Below are positions 43,144-53,373 of a stretch of DNA of 64,000 bases, piece by piece. How positions within the stretch are numbered: position 1 is the first letter of the stretch; each line of letters starts with the position of its first letter. Source of the DNA: Podospora pseudoanserina (lineage: Eukaryota > Ascomycota > Sordariomycetes > Sordariales > Podosporaceae); the NCBI RefSeq assembly GCF_035222485.1, contig NC_085924.1, positions 3,286,001 through 3,350,000 on the forward strand, in the 5' to 3' direction. The translations under genes were made by a program, and so were the position numbers. The notes under the pieces are model-generated. The model was not told the DNA's origin, searched no databases, and was given only the letters and a program-made list of their open reading frames with translations.

Positions 43144-44056
43144 ATACGACCGCTACGAACTGACAAAATTGAGCTTGTGGAAATCTACGGCAGCGATGTT
43201 GAACCATACGCCATCCTCTCCCACACCTGAGACAAGGAGGAGGTGTTGTTCCAGGATATACAACATCCTGAACTCACAACCTGGAACTGGAGTACATGTC
43301 CTGACACTTGCGAAAATCTTACCCCCGCTGCTCACTCGTGTTTCGGGAAGAAAGGCTTTTACAAGGTCCGAGAAGCAACTCTCCTCGCCAGAAAGCACGG
43401 ATTCAACTTCATCTGGATCGACACATGTTGCATAGACAAGAGTAGCAGCACGGAGCTTTCTAAAGCCATCAGCTCCATGTATCAATGGTACAAAGATGCG
43501 CAAGTCTGTTATGCGTTTCTCACTGATGTCAGGTCAGAGCCTGAGGAGGACCCATCTGAAGAGACGTCGACTTTTCAGGGAAGCCGGTGGTTTACGTGGG
43601 GCTGGACATTGCAAGAGCTGATTGCCCCCCGTCAAATTGAGTTCTACGGATATGACTGGAGTCACCTAGGAGATAAATCACCTGGTTCGGGATTTACGGA
43701 TCTTGTTGCCAATGTTACACACGTTCAAGTCAGTGTATTGGTAGGGAAACGGCCCCAAACAGCATATGTATCGGTAAATAAGATCCCCATATTAATTCTG
43801 GTGAGACAAGTGAAGGCTACAGCTCACCCGTCCAACAGCTTACTGCCTGCTCGGGCTTTTCGATGCGAACATGACACCCCAGTATGGAGAGGGAAAGAAA
43901 GCCTGTATTCGTCTCCAGAAAGAGATTCTCAGTCAAGATGACGACCAATCACTATTCGCCTAGCACGTCAACAAGAACGACGTTGGCTCGATTTCGAGTT
44001 GGAATGAGGAATCCCCCCATGTATCCGCTAGTCCGAACACATCGGACCTGCCATAA
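43144..44056 (+). pseudogene. HET-domain gene (HET-E/D-type), start lost and stops gained
   Basis: The frame opens at ATA 43144-43146, where paralogs have ATG, and reads RPLRTDKIELVEIYGSDVEP and then YAILSHT. TGA 43228-43230 replaces the Trp codon of the SHTW motif, and a codon may be missing there. The HET core continues: EVLFQDIQ, KKGFYKVREAT, FIWIDTCCIDKSSSTELSKA, SSMYQWYKDAQVCYAFLTDV, and WGWTLQELIAPRQIEFYGYD. The frame shifts somewhere between about 43720 and 43840. A second frame gives YCLLGLFDANMTPQYGEGKK and QDDDQSLFA, then TAG 43961-43963 where Trp is expected, then TAA 44054-44056. The remainder of a normal HET-E-type protein (a NACHT/WD part in some relatives) is not seen. Confidence 0.8.
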
Positions 44057-44758
44057 CAAGCCTAATGGTATGCTAATCACGACGGCCCATGTAACCGTCA
44101 CGATGATCATCTCGGTGAATATAATGAGATCGAGCTTAGAAGGCATCCTAAGTTATTGGGAACTCGACTTTTTGACACTTCTGTGCGTTGAGATCAGAGT
44201 TTCGTGAGGTGAGGGGAAGAAAGGCTCAGCTGAACGCGTCAGATGCATTTCTATTCGCCAGAAGGCTGCAGTTGCCAGGCATCCATAGCCAAGCTTATAC
44301 AACCTTAAACTAGCTAGGTCATAATGTATATTCAGTAAATACTACTACCTCACCTGGGTACTCCTAGCCATCGTGACCAATCAAACCTCGTAATTACATC
44401 TTTCAGCATCTTAGATATTCCCGGAAAAAGACCAAAAGAGGTGTACAAACAGCTTTAAGTACCACACCCTATCAGACCGGAACCTTGTATCACTCCAGAA
44501 AGGTCCAAATGGGACGTTCATCGAGCAAGGTATCAAGGTGAGGTATTCTTCGCAGACAATAGGTTTTATATCACGTTCAAGAACAAAAGCAAACACCATC
44601 TGTGAGCTTTCCACCGCAATATCAAAGACCCGAGCCAGATACCTGGTCTGGATTTATCTACCGTAATGAACCTGCGTCATACTCCTTGTCTACATTCCCT
44701 GGACACGGCCCTTGCCACTCCTTCTCAAGCCTCCGCATCCATCCTTCCCTTCCATCAG
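44057..44758. other. Intergenic, no recognised gene
   Basis: A minus-strand frame (44411-44614) has a protein-like look (LERDIKPIVCEEYLTLIPCS), but it lacks a start codon and a known domain. It may be another remnant. Confidence 0.35.
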
Positions 44759-45538
44759 TTAAAGCTCCAATGGCACCCCAGGCTTAGGCCACCGCACCGA
44801 ATCCAACACCCCCTCCTCCCGAAGCTCCTTCGCCAACTCGGGCTCATTCTGCGTGAAATGATCCCACGACTCATGATGCATAGGAACCAGCACATCAGCC
44901 TTGATATCCCGAAACAGCTGTGCTCCTTGCTTCCCACACATGGTAATCTGCAACCCATCAAATGTCGCCTTCCCTAGATTCATCAAAGCAATAACAATGT
45001 GATACTTCTCCGCCATGCGCGCCAGCTCGGGGATGTAGACGGTATCCCCAGTGAAGTAAATGGCATTCGGCTTCCCATCGGCCGCAACGCCAAAGTCTTC
45101 TGTGTGGACGATGAAACCGACGCATTCATGCCCCGGCCAGTGTTTGCAAGGCGTGGCTGTGATGGTGAATATCTTTCCAGCAACGCGAACCTTGCGCTCC
45201 TCCCAGTCCTTAAAGCCGATTACGCTGGGTCGAGGGGCAAGGTTGTTTGCGCCGTCGACGGTGGTAAACACCCGCCTGCCGTCGAGAAGCTGACGGCCGG
45301 GAGGGTCGAGGTTGTCGGCATGGTTCTCGTGGCTGAGGAGGACCGCGTCGATGTGGGGGAGCTGGTCGAGTTTGAGGGCTGGGTCGTCGTGGACTTTGCA
45401 GATGCGGCCCGCGAACTCGAATCCGGTGCCGGCGGGGGAGAAGAACGGGTCGGTGAGGAAGGTGATGCCGTCGATGTCGAGGATGGCGGTAGCGGTGCCG
45501 ATGTGGGTGATGGTGACTTTGTTCTTGAAGGTTGACAT
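44759..45538 (-). CDS. Metallo-beta-lactamase-fold hydrolase (UlaG-like), 259 aa
   Basis: Single-exon intact gene, ATG 45536-45538, TAA stop. It has the MBL order of motifs: the N-terminal strand pair ITHIGTATAILDIDG with LTDPFF, then LLSHENHADNLD (residues 67-78) in place of the usual HxHxDH, then ATPCKHWPGHECVGF, the metal-bridging Asp in YFTGDTVYIPE, and PMHHESWDHF near the end. This arrangement fits the UlaG-like or Lactamase_B_2 group of cytosolic metal hydrolases. There is no signal peptide or membrane segment. The substrate cannot be deduced; relatives act on phosphoesters and lactones. The final residue of the first motif is Asn (DN) instead of His, which is noted but is seen in fungal members as far as I recall. 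Confidence 0.85.
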   Translation of the reverse strand: MSTFKNKVTITHIGTATAILDIDGITFLTDPFFSPAGTGFEFAGRICKVHDDPALKLDQLPHIDAVLLSHENHADNLDPPGRQLLDGRRVFTTVDGANNLAPRPSVIGFKDWEERKVRVAGKIFTITATPCKHWPGHECVGFIVHTEDFGVAADGKPNAIYFTGDTVYIPELARMAEKYHIVIALMNLGKATFDGLQITMCGKQGAQLFRDIKADVLVPMHHESWDHFTQNEPELAKELREEGVLDSVRWPKPGVPLEL

Positions 45539-46826
45539 GGCTGGTGAATGCTTTTGAGACTGTAAAACAAGGTGCTGAAGTGCTTTGTTGGGCGGCTGAG
45601 GTTTCTCTGATGAATTGTGAACTTTGGATTATAAGTTAGATTCCGACTTGAAGCCGTTAGAGTTCTTATACAGTTCCCTTCTCCCCGTTCGTACCCTCTT
45701 GAATTGGCTGATAAACTGTAAACTTTCATTGCCCTTCCATACAAAGGCGATTAGTAATTACAATCGCCAGATTAACTCATCAGCTTCAGCAAAATCGATT
45801 CTCGATTTCAAAGCGTTGCAGAAGACTGCTAGTCATGTGTCGGAACAATGACATCTGATCCTGGCTTCTCGGTCTTTCCTCCGTGATACCCACCTCTTTG
45901 CCCAGTCCAAAATAGCAACAGGGTTTCTGCTGTCAGATTACAAGGATGGTCAGTGAACAGTGATACACCTCACCTAGACCAAAATGAAGACACCTACTCT
46001 TCCTACGAGTCTCTCCCACAAGTCACAGGCTCAACACAGAGTCTTCTCATCCTCGTCTTCTCCTCTAACAAGTGATGCTTTCGAGGCCACTGAGGTAAAA
46101 ACTGAAGTTTGCACAAACAAATCACGTGTCTCCCAAAATACCAGAGATAAGTCCCAGGATCTATGCCAGTCTGGACCTCAACATGTCGTCACAAACTTTT
46201 CGAAAGGTCCACTCCGTCTAAGTGCGGCGTTGAGAGCTTGTTTGTAAGCTGGTCTTGGCGGAATATGCATCCTGAATAGGCTTAGTGCTCTACGGTGACC
46301 CCTGACAGGGATCATGCTTTGTCAAGAACAGGCACACAACTGTTCTTCAGCCAGGACGCCGTTGAAAGAAATTTGGAAGATGGGCAGAAATTAGGATGCA
46401 GTTTCGAAGACATGGCGTTTGTCTGGGAATGAGATTTCTTGTGTTCTGGTGTAGAGGGAGGTGCTTGCATACCTGGCTGCCTCCCGGAATAGACGTATTG
46501 ACTTCTTTATCATCTTGGCTCAGTTCATCAGCTAGGTAGGCTAGGCCAATGGAAATAATGGGTCAAGACTGGAGACCTTCCAGGCTTTCCCCTCTCAAGG
46601 ATCTGCGGAGGCCCTACAGGGTTCCAACTCGGCCGGGCTGATGAATGCTTTCCCTCTGACGTGCCGAGAGACTAAGGAGGCGTTTTAAGTCCTGGTGGCA
46701 ATTATAAACTTAGACTCCTTTCTTACATCATTCAGAATGTAGCAAAAGTTTGGGGCCAGTCTCCAAAGCAAAAAGATCAGCACGAATTCAGTTACCTGTT
46801 GTGAACAACCTGGCTGTGCTGCCGGC
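45539..46826. other. Intergenic, no recognised gene
   Basis: Promoter of the hydrolase gene at the left and of the MFS gene at the right. No domain is seen in the short frames between. Confidence 0.45.
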
Positions 46827-48230
46827 ATGATGACAGCCACCAGTGATACACGGCCAGATGGGGGCTTGGAGGCCTGGCTATCTGGTAAGCTCTCTGAGAA
46901 GAATCATTGGCCTCGATGCTGATCCCGTCAATTTAGTACTGGCCGGCTTCTTCGTCATCATGAACAGCTGGTGTGTATACCCAAGTGTAACATTCCTCAT
47001 TCAATCCGCTGACAAGCATACCAGGGGAATCATCATATCCTTCGGCATCTTCCAAACATACTACGTCTCAACCCTTCATCTTCCCCCCTCTGACATCTCG
47101 TGGATTGGATCTCTCGCCGTTTTCTTGCTCTTCTTCGGGGGCATCATCAGTGGCCGCCTCACGGATGCTGGCTATTTCCGCACCACCACAACGCTCGGCG
47201 CATTTCTCATTGTCTTTGGGAGTTTCATGACGTCTTTATGCACAACATACTGGCAGCTGGTGCTGGCCCAAGGAGTTTGCATTGGCATTGGCAACGGATG
47301 CTTGCTCACACCCATGATGACCGTCGTCTCGACATACTTTGGACGCAGGTTACCGCTTGCCATGGGGATTGCCGCGTGTGGAAGTGTTGTGGGGGGTCTC
47401 GTATACACTGGTATGGCAAGGGCATTGCTACCTACTATTGGTTTTGGATGGACTTTGAGGGCCATTGGGTTCATTCAACTGGGCACGTTGACGCTGGCGA
47501 TGGTGGTGGTGCGACCGCGACAGTTACCGCCGAAGGGCGAGAAGACACTGCCAGTGGTGGATTTCACTGCTTTCAGAGAGCCCGCGTTCAGTCTGTTTGT
47601 TCTTGGCTCATTCTTGGTATGTTTATTCTCTTCTCACAGATACATACCATAGAACCTTGCTGACGAGCCTGAGCCCAGTCATTCATGGGCGTTTTCTTCG
47701 GGTTCTTTTACCTCGCTTCATACGCCCGGGACATAAACGGGATGAGTTACACAGAGTCCCTAAACCTGTTACTCGCCCTCAACGGAATTGGTTTCGCAGG
47801 ACGTCTCCTGCCGACCCCCCTCACCAAACTCTTCGGTACTCTCAACACCTTCATCGCACTCCTTCTGGCCTCGGCGTTGGCCATGTATACGTGGATCGCT
47901 GTGAATTCGACCGCCGGACTGTACGGTTGGACTGCCTTTTACAGCACTGCTGTGGGCGGCGTTCAGTCCTTGATGCCGGCGGCGGTAGCCGTGTTGAACT
48001 CGGATCTGTGCAACGTGGGGTCACATTTGGGAATTGTTTTTGGTGCTATTGGCATTGGGTCTCTGATCGGTTCGCCGATAGCTGGTGGGCTCATTACTGC
48101 TGGAGGTGGATCCTATGTCGGGGCACAAGCCTTCTCAGGGAGTGCCCTCGCTACAGGTGCGTTACTCATCCTCTTGGCGAGGGAAATCATGAGAAAAAAG
48201 ACACGTGCAAGTTTTTGGTCCAAATTGTAG
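46827..48230 (+). CDS. MFS transporter, monocarboxylate-type, about 411 aa (4 exons)
   Basis: Exons are 46827-46884, 46937-46970, 47025-47616 and 47679-48230. Introns are 52 nt (GTAAGC..TTTAG, CTGAT branch), 54 nt (GTGTGT..ACCAG, CTGAC branch) and 62 nt (GTATGT..CCCAG). All phases fit, and the total is 412 codons. Two ATGs are adjacent (46827 and 46830). The short soluble N-terminus (MMTATSDTRPDGGLEAWLSV) runs into GFFVIMNSWGIIISFGIFQT, the typical first helix of fungal MCT-like transporters. About twelve membrane segments follow, with DAGYFRTTTTLG in the first cytosolic loop and ARDINGMSYTESLNLLLALN after the central loop. It should be a plasma-membrane proton-coupled carrier for a small organic acid or a related compound; the substrate is unknown. 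Confidence 0.88.
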
Positions 48231-48528
48231 GAAGCTTTCAATAATGCCTAGTTAGACATTATGGCATCCGAGCAAGTATGCCCGCTCTATCAACTGCGTC
48301 CTTAGGCGACCAAGAACAAGAAGCGGTTTTTTTGTTTGTGGCTTTTCTTTGCCTGGAGCCCCCCATGGAGACCGATACCAGTAATCCGTCAGCACCAGGC
48401 AACGTGTTGAAACGAGATATCTTTGCCGCTCTCAATTCCGTGAGATGCTCTGGGAGTTTTGCCTGCCTCAATCGATTTTACCACCGGCTCGAGAACGGCA
48501 AGACCTTCCTGTTATCGTTTAGAATGCC
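48231..48528. other. 3' flank of the transporter gene
   Basis: No recognised gene. A 93-codon frame that overlaps the edge of the adjacent inverted-repeat element is judged a chance frame. Confidence 0.45.
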
Positions 48529-48952
48529 CAGGGTGGTCGATGAGATAAGACGGTTTTGACTCATCTTGTAAGATGGGCCTGTGAGACGAGCCAAATTGTC
48601 CTTATTTTTGCTCAAGCCAAATCAAATCCACCTGCCGTCTTATCTTACATCTTGCAAGACGAAGGGTATATATTTTGAGGCTTTTTTTCAAGTACTGAAA
48701 TAGCGGTAATACCTGGGCTTTTGGTGGTGAGGATGCGGCCTGAGTGAGAGTTGTAGCCCGGATAAGGGTAAGGGTTGTGGTTTAGTAGCCAATAACTTTA
48801 TTAGATATCGGGCCGGAAAAATAACCGGAAGTCTTGCAAGCTAGTGAGATGAACGAAATCTTAATGGCTTCAAGCTAAATCGAGGCCTTGGGCCGATGAG
48901 CTAAGTCAAATTGACGGCCGTCTCATCTCATCTCATCTCATCGACCACCCTG
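48529..48952. mobile_element. Short inverted-repeat element (MITE-like), 424 bp
   Basis: The left end CAGGGTGGTCGATGAGAT (48529-48546) is repeated perfectly in inverse at the right end (48935-48952). Similarity continues inwards with GA-rich ATGAGA/TCTCAT steps. Subterminal sequences include GATGAGATAAGACGG and CGTCTTATCTTACATCTTGC, so the arms hold several related short repeats. No transposase frame is present. The CAGGG end is like that of hAT elements, which make 8-bp target duplications. The flanks show only an imperfect match (AATGCCC to the left, AATACCC to the right), so the superfamily is uncertain. Confidence 0.75.
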
Positions 48953-49338
48953 CAATACCCTTAAGGACTTTTGTTTACTTACCCCTAACCTGCCCCTTTA
49001 GTGGAGTTTTGGCTGTGGGCTATGTCCGTGCTTCATCTGAGGAAATCCAATTCTTTCCCAGTTTCATTTCACTCTTTCATCTTCCTGTTGCTGTGGCACT
49101 GAATCAACAGCACAAGCTTCTCTTTCAGTCGGCACCTGGAACCCGGTGACCACGCCACTCAGATGAGCCCCTAAGGTCTTTGCCCACCAACAACACTAGA
49201 TCTATCGTTCAGCTCCAATTGCATCATCTTTACCAAGCTCGTCTCCGAGTACAGTCCCATTTAAGACTTCCTTTCTCAGTAGAAGTTTTCGACAAACAAG
49301 AGCTGAAGTTTTTGACCAAGACTATTTCATTGTCTGAA
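48953..49338. other. Intergenic, no recognised gene
   Basis: Nothing recognised between the inverted-repeat element and the decayed gene. Confidence 0.45.
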
Positions 49339-50396
49339 TCATTCCCATCTGGCCCGATCTGCAGTCTCGGGAAATACTTTGCGGTAGATATAGATTACCA
49401 AATCCTGGAACCTCTTCAATACCCTCTCAGGGGCGACAGTCTTCCAAAGCGGATCAGACATGGAACCCATTACCAGCAAGCCTTGATACAACTTGTCCCC
49501 GAGGTTGGACTTGTTTCCACAAAAGGCCGTCCGTATGTCCCGTCGCAATCTTTGTCAATGTGCCGCCCAGTTGCTTCTTTCGCTGAGTCTTCCTGGTGGG
49601 AAACTTGGCGGAACAAACCATCAGGGTGCAAGAATTTCTTCTTCACCACATAAGGGGCAACATGGCGCCATCTCAACTCTGTCCACGCATCGACGTGATC
49701 GGTGCTGCCTCCACTGCACTCAGAGCAATCCTGTACGCTCAGAGCCTTCAAGCGTTGCCGAAATGTAAGCCCGGTACGCCGTTCCACAGGTCGAGTCGCA
49801 TCCTGGAACGTCAAGATTGTAACCACCGCATCATCTGAAACCGAATACATGGCTAACCACTCCTTGGGGCTAATTGGGGGTTTCTTGGCCCAGAGTGTCG
49901 CCAATAAGTCTTTATGCTCTGGTTTGTTCAAGAGCTCTGCAAGGTTGAAAGCAAGGCTGTTGGCCTCCAGAAGCTGGTTCCGGGAGACAACAGCGGCCTG
50001 AACCTCGTTATGGGATATCGATTGTCTCGTGCTTTGGAAGTACACCTCGGGTTTCTTGAATCGTCATTCGGCCTCTTTCTCTCCCTTTTCCCAGTCATCC
50101 TAGAGTGAAACGAATGGTATTGCGTTTTGGTGATTCCAGTTGGAGTGGTTGCTAAGTGATTCTGCTGAAAGCCCGCCATATTCTCCAAGGGTCGGGACCG
50201 ACATTCCCGGGCGGATTCCGACTCCGTCAATGTACGGGGTTTGGGAGAGGCTGTCGTAGACATGGTAGAGCTTGATATCGTCAAGGTCTGAGTGATTTTT
50301 GCCTCCATCAAAATAGGGACCAACAGACCAGACAACATTACCACCAGAAGAGATGGCGAGACCGCTCATCAACGATGGCAGGTCGTCGGCGTCCAT
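49339..50396 (-). pseudogene. Unknown gene with two in-frame stops and a frameshift
   Basis: The family is not recognised. ATG 50394-50396 opens MDADDLPSLMSGLAISSGGN. The frame then runs through TAG 50100-50102 and TGA 50064-50066 into another 190 open codons (LLEANSLAFNLAELLNKPEH; LWAKKPPISPKEWLAMYSVS; WTELRWRHVAPYVVKKKFLH). A second frame takes over near 49548 (GDKLYQGLLVMGSMSDPLWK) and ends at 49339. Both stops are a C-to-T step from CAG and CGA. The two long halves in identical frame, separated by only 11 sense codons between the stops, show this was one continuous exon. The protein was soluble, mixed alpha/beta by look. It belongs with the other decayed loci in this window. Confidence 0.6.
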
Positions 50397-53373
50397 GATT
50401 GATGAATGGAGATGGTTATTCAGAGAGCGGCTGGAGGAGAAGCTGGAGGTCTGACATAGGATGGCCCAGCTAGTCAAGTGAGGGGATGTTCCATAGGTGT
50501 CCGTATATCACTATACTCCACCATGCCAAGGGCCAGCCTGTCGGTCGTATGCCACCCTAAGACACTACATCGTGATGGTATTGTCTCTTGGTTGATATTT
50601 GGGATAGGTTGCAAAAAAACAAAGTTGAGTGTTATAATCTCTGGCCATTCACATCTCCGGTCTATATTTTTCTCTGTAAAGAGAGATACAGCCTGCGGAG
50701 CCGGAATAGTGGAAACGGAAATGGATGATTATTGCTGGGCTTTGCTGGACTCGGGAACTGAAATAGAATAATATAATATATTAGGCTTTTCCTCTTTACT
50801 TATTAACTTCTTTTCGCCTGGTGAACTAAGCCGTAATAACCAGAGATAATATCAAGGATCTGATTAGGCACTCGATTAGGTAGTTTGCAAGTTCGGATGG
50901 GAAGGTTAGTTTGAGGGGACGGATGAGGTGTGGTGAGCCTAATACGCCTTCTGATGTGTTGATTCTTTGGGGGTTGTTTTAGGGGGTTTTTGGTTGATGG
51001 AAAATTGTGGGGATGATGATAGTTGTCGGGGTGATGGACTGGGTTGAGAGTACTTAAGGATTTTGCAAGGCCAGGGGGTTTGACTGTCTGTATTAACGCG
51101 GTGGTGATCGGAAAGGGCCTTTTCTTTGGTAACAATGTGCTTTTAGATTGTTTAGTTGTCTACTTGGAATTCTGCGTACGGCCAGAATGAAACATTGGTG
51201 TTGAGATGAACAGAAGCTTGTACATATGATTGAAGTCCCTGAATCAATGTATCAACTAGGCAGGTATCCAAGTACGTAAGTTAGATGACGGAAACAGTAG
51301 TATCAGGTTGTCGTCTCATCAAAGCCTGAATATTTCTAATTATCTTCACAATTCATTGACCGCTTTGAACCTCGGTCATTTGATGTTACTCTCTCGTAAA
51401 ACCACCAACACAGACACTTGCAATGGACCTTATATCTGCTGACAAGTCGGTATGCATTTTATTGGAGAAGATTATTAGGGCTAGCTACTGGGGATAAAAA
51501 AAACAATTGATTATCACCGTCCCATTAACGTGTAGCATTACCATGTTAGCATCAGATTAATGGATCTATCTGAGTCACCATGGGAAAATACAGCCACGGT
51601 TTCTTGTTTCCTCCCCCATCACCGATGCAGTGCATCTTGCCTCGTATTGTCTTTTGTTCCACGGTAACAAAACCAGCTGCAGCCCTGTTGCCAGTATGTA
51701 AGCTGACCAAGTAATCCATCAACGGCGGCTTTCTTGTCAATCTCAATGTTGAAAGAAAGAAACCTAATTATAAGGTACCAACAATGACATCAAATTGCCA
51801 GGCAGGCGATGACTCTTTGCCTGAAGATGATAGAAAGTACCTATGGATCACACGACGGCAGTAGTTGCCTGGATAGTCGTTCCTTCCACCTGCAGAACTT
51901 TCTTCGAGCACGAGCTGATTTGGTGTCGTTCCTGATCCGACAGCGGCCTCAACTTTTCACCACCATCTTAGTTTCCACCAATCAGTCGTCTTTCCACGCT
52001 TGATGTCGAGGCTATCTCCAACTCTCCCGGCCGGCAAAACCTTTGTCGACATTCGTTTACTCTGTTGGTCCTGGCTGCATTGCCACCACATCGGTCCGAT
52101 GCTTTTTTTTTGCTCCTGCCTTCTCCCGACAGTGGCGACGTGTTATTCTCTATCTCTTGCGTTCAAGCTGGCAAGACAATAGTCTCAATGCTAGGCAATC
52201 ATCCGGAATTTGGCAGTCATTTTTGTTCCCGGTTGTCAGTTGCTTTGCCTGCCGCCGGCAGCCTCGGAAGGAGATATCGCTTGTCGGATGGGTAAAGCAG
52301 AGCACCATAGCTGGGCAACCAAGACGTCTTATCTTGGCCTCGAAATGGTTTGTCCCGCTAACACCGGACTAGAATCGATGCTTGGCGTCCCGGCGGATTG
52401 CCACGCTCGCGGCAGTCTTGATGGCAGGCTTGGCCGCTCCGCACAAAACTTCCGAATCCGTGACGGCCTGCTTGGCGTACCGATAACCTGGCAGGAAAAT
52501 CAATTGGTCATGGCTTTTGCTGGCGCTCCGACCTCTCTTACCGCTCAAAACCTCCAATCGCTCCAATGGGAGCCTTATCAATCGTCCCCCAGGTGCGGGA
52601 TGCGCGACCCCAAAACTGACAGCGCGCATCTTCCATCCCTGGCCCAACTCCGCATTCCAGGTCCCAAGGGCAACTTTGATCTGGTTCGCTGAAGATTTCA
52701 GGACGTTCCGATATCTTGAACACCTCCGCAGCCAAGCGGGCCGGACGACGACAAGCCTCTCACTACCATCCACATGGTTACGGCTCGTCGTGTCAGTCAA
52801 GCTCCTCCGAAACGAGATACCGAAGATGGTCGTTACTGTCTCAACTGCGAGTTCTACCCTGTGGTGGTTCTGTTGGGCTGCATACCGCGGATACCAGGAG
52901 CTGGAACACATCATCACCTGTGCCCAACATGATTGAACAATGGGGATTGATTGGTAAAAGGGCGATATGCTGCCAAAAGAAGCTGTCACCTTGAATTCAA
53001 TATTCCTACATGCGTTTCTCCGCATGGCGGGGTAGCATTGCAGCTCCCCGCTGGCATGCAGCCATTGTCGTCGACATGCACATATCAAGCACACCATGTG
53101 CCAAGCCCTGTAGTCTCAACTCGGAGAATTTCAACTTCAGTCTTATCGCAGACTACCAATGTGTGATCCCGAGTTCTCGGGATCACGGAACGGCGAGTTG
53201 TCTATCTCGAATGATAGCAAACATGCAGTCTCACCTGCAGTTCGCGCAGGTATAAGACATGAGTGTCTCGCCCTCGACAAGACACCATCTTTGCTCATCA
53301 CCTCACTCACCCCCTCATCCATCTGCATCTTCCTTTGAGTTCGAGTCCTCTCACGAACCCAAATACCTTCGAG
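50397..53373. other. 3-kb intergenic stretch before the amine oxidase gene
   Basis: No frame shows a domain. Overlapping frames at 52,000-53,100 on both strands are unconvincing. The last 100 bp before the ATG are C/T-rich, as in a fungal leader of a well-expressed gene. Confidence 0.4.

Noticed and set aside
48278-48559. 93-codon ORF overlap with the inverted-repeat element
   Set aside because: No domain; it runs into the left end of the element, so it is a chance frame and not a transposase.
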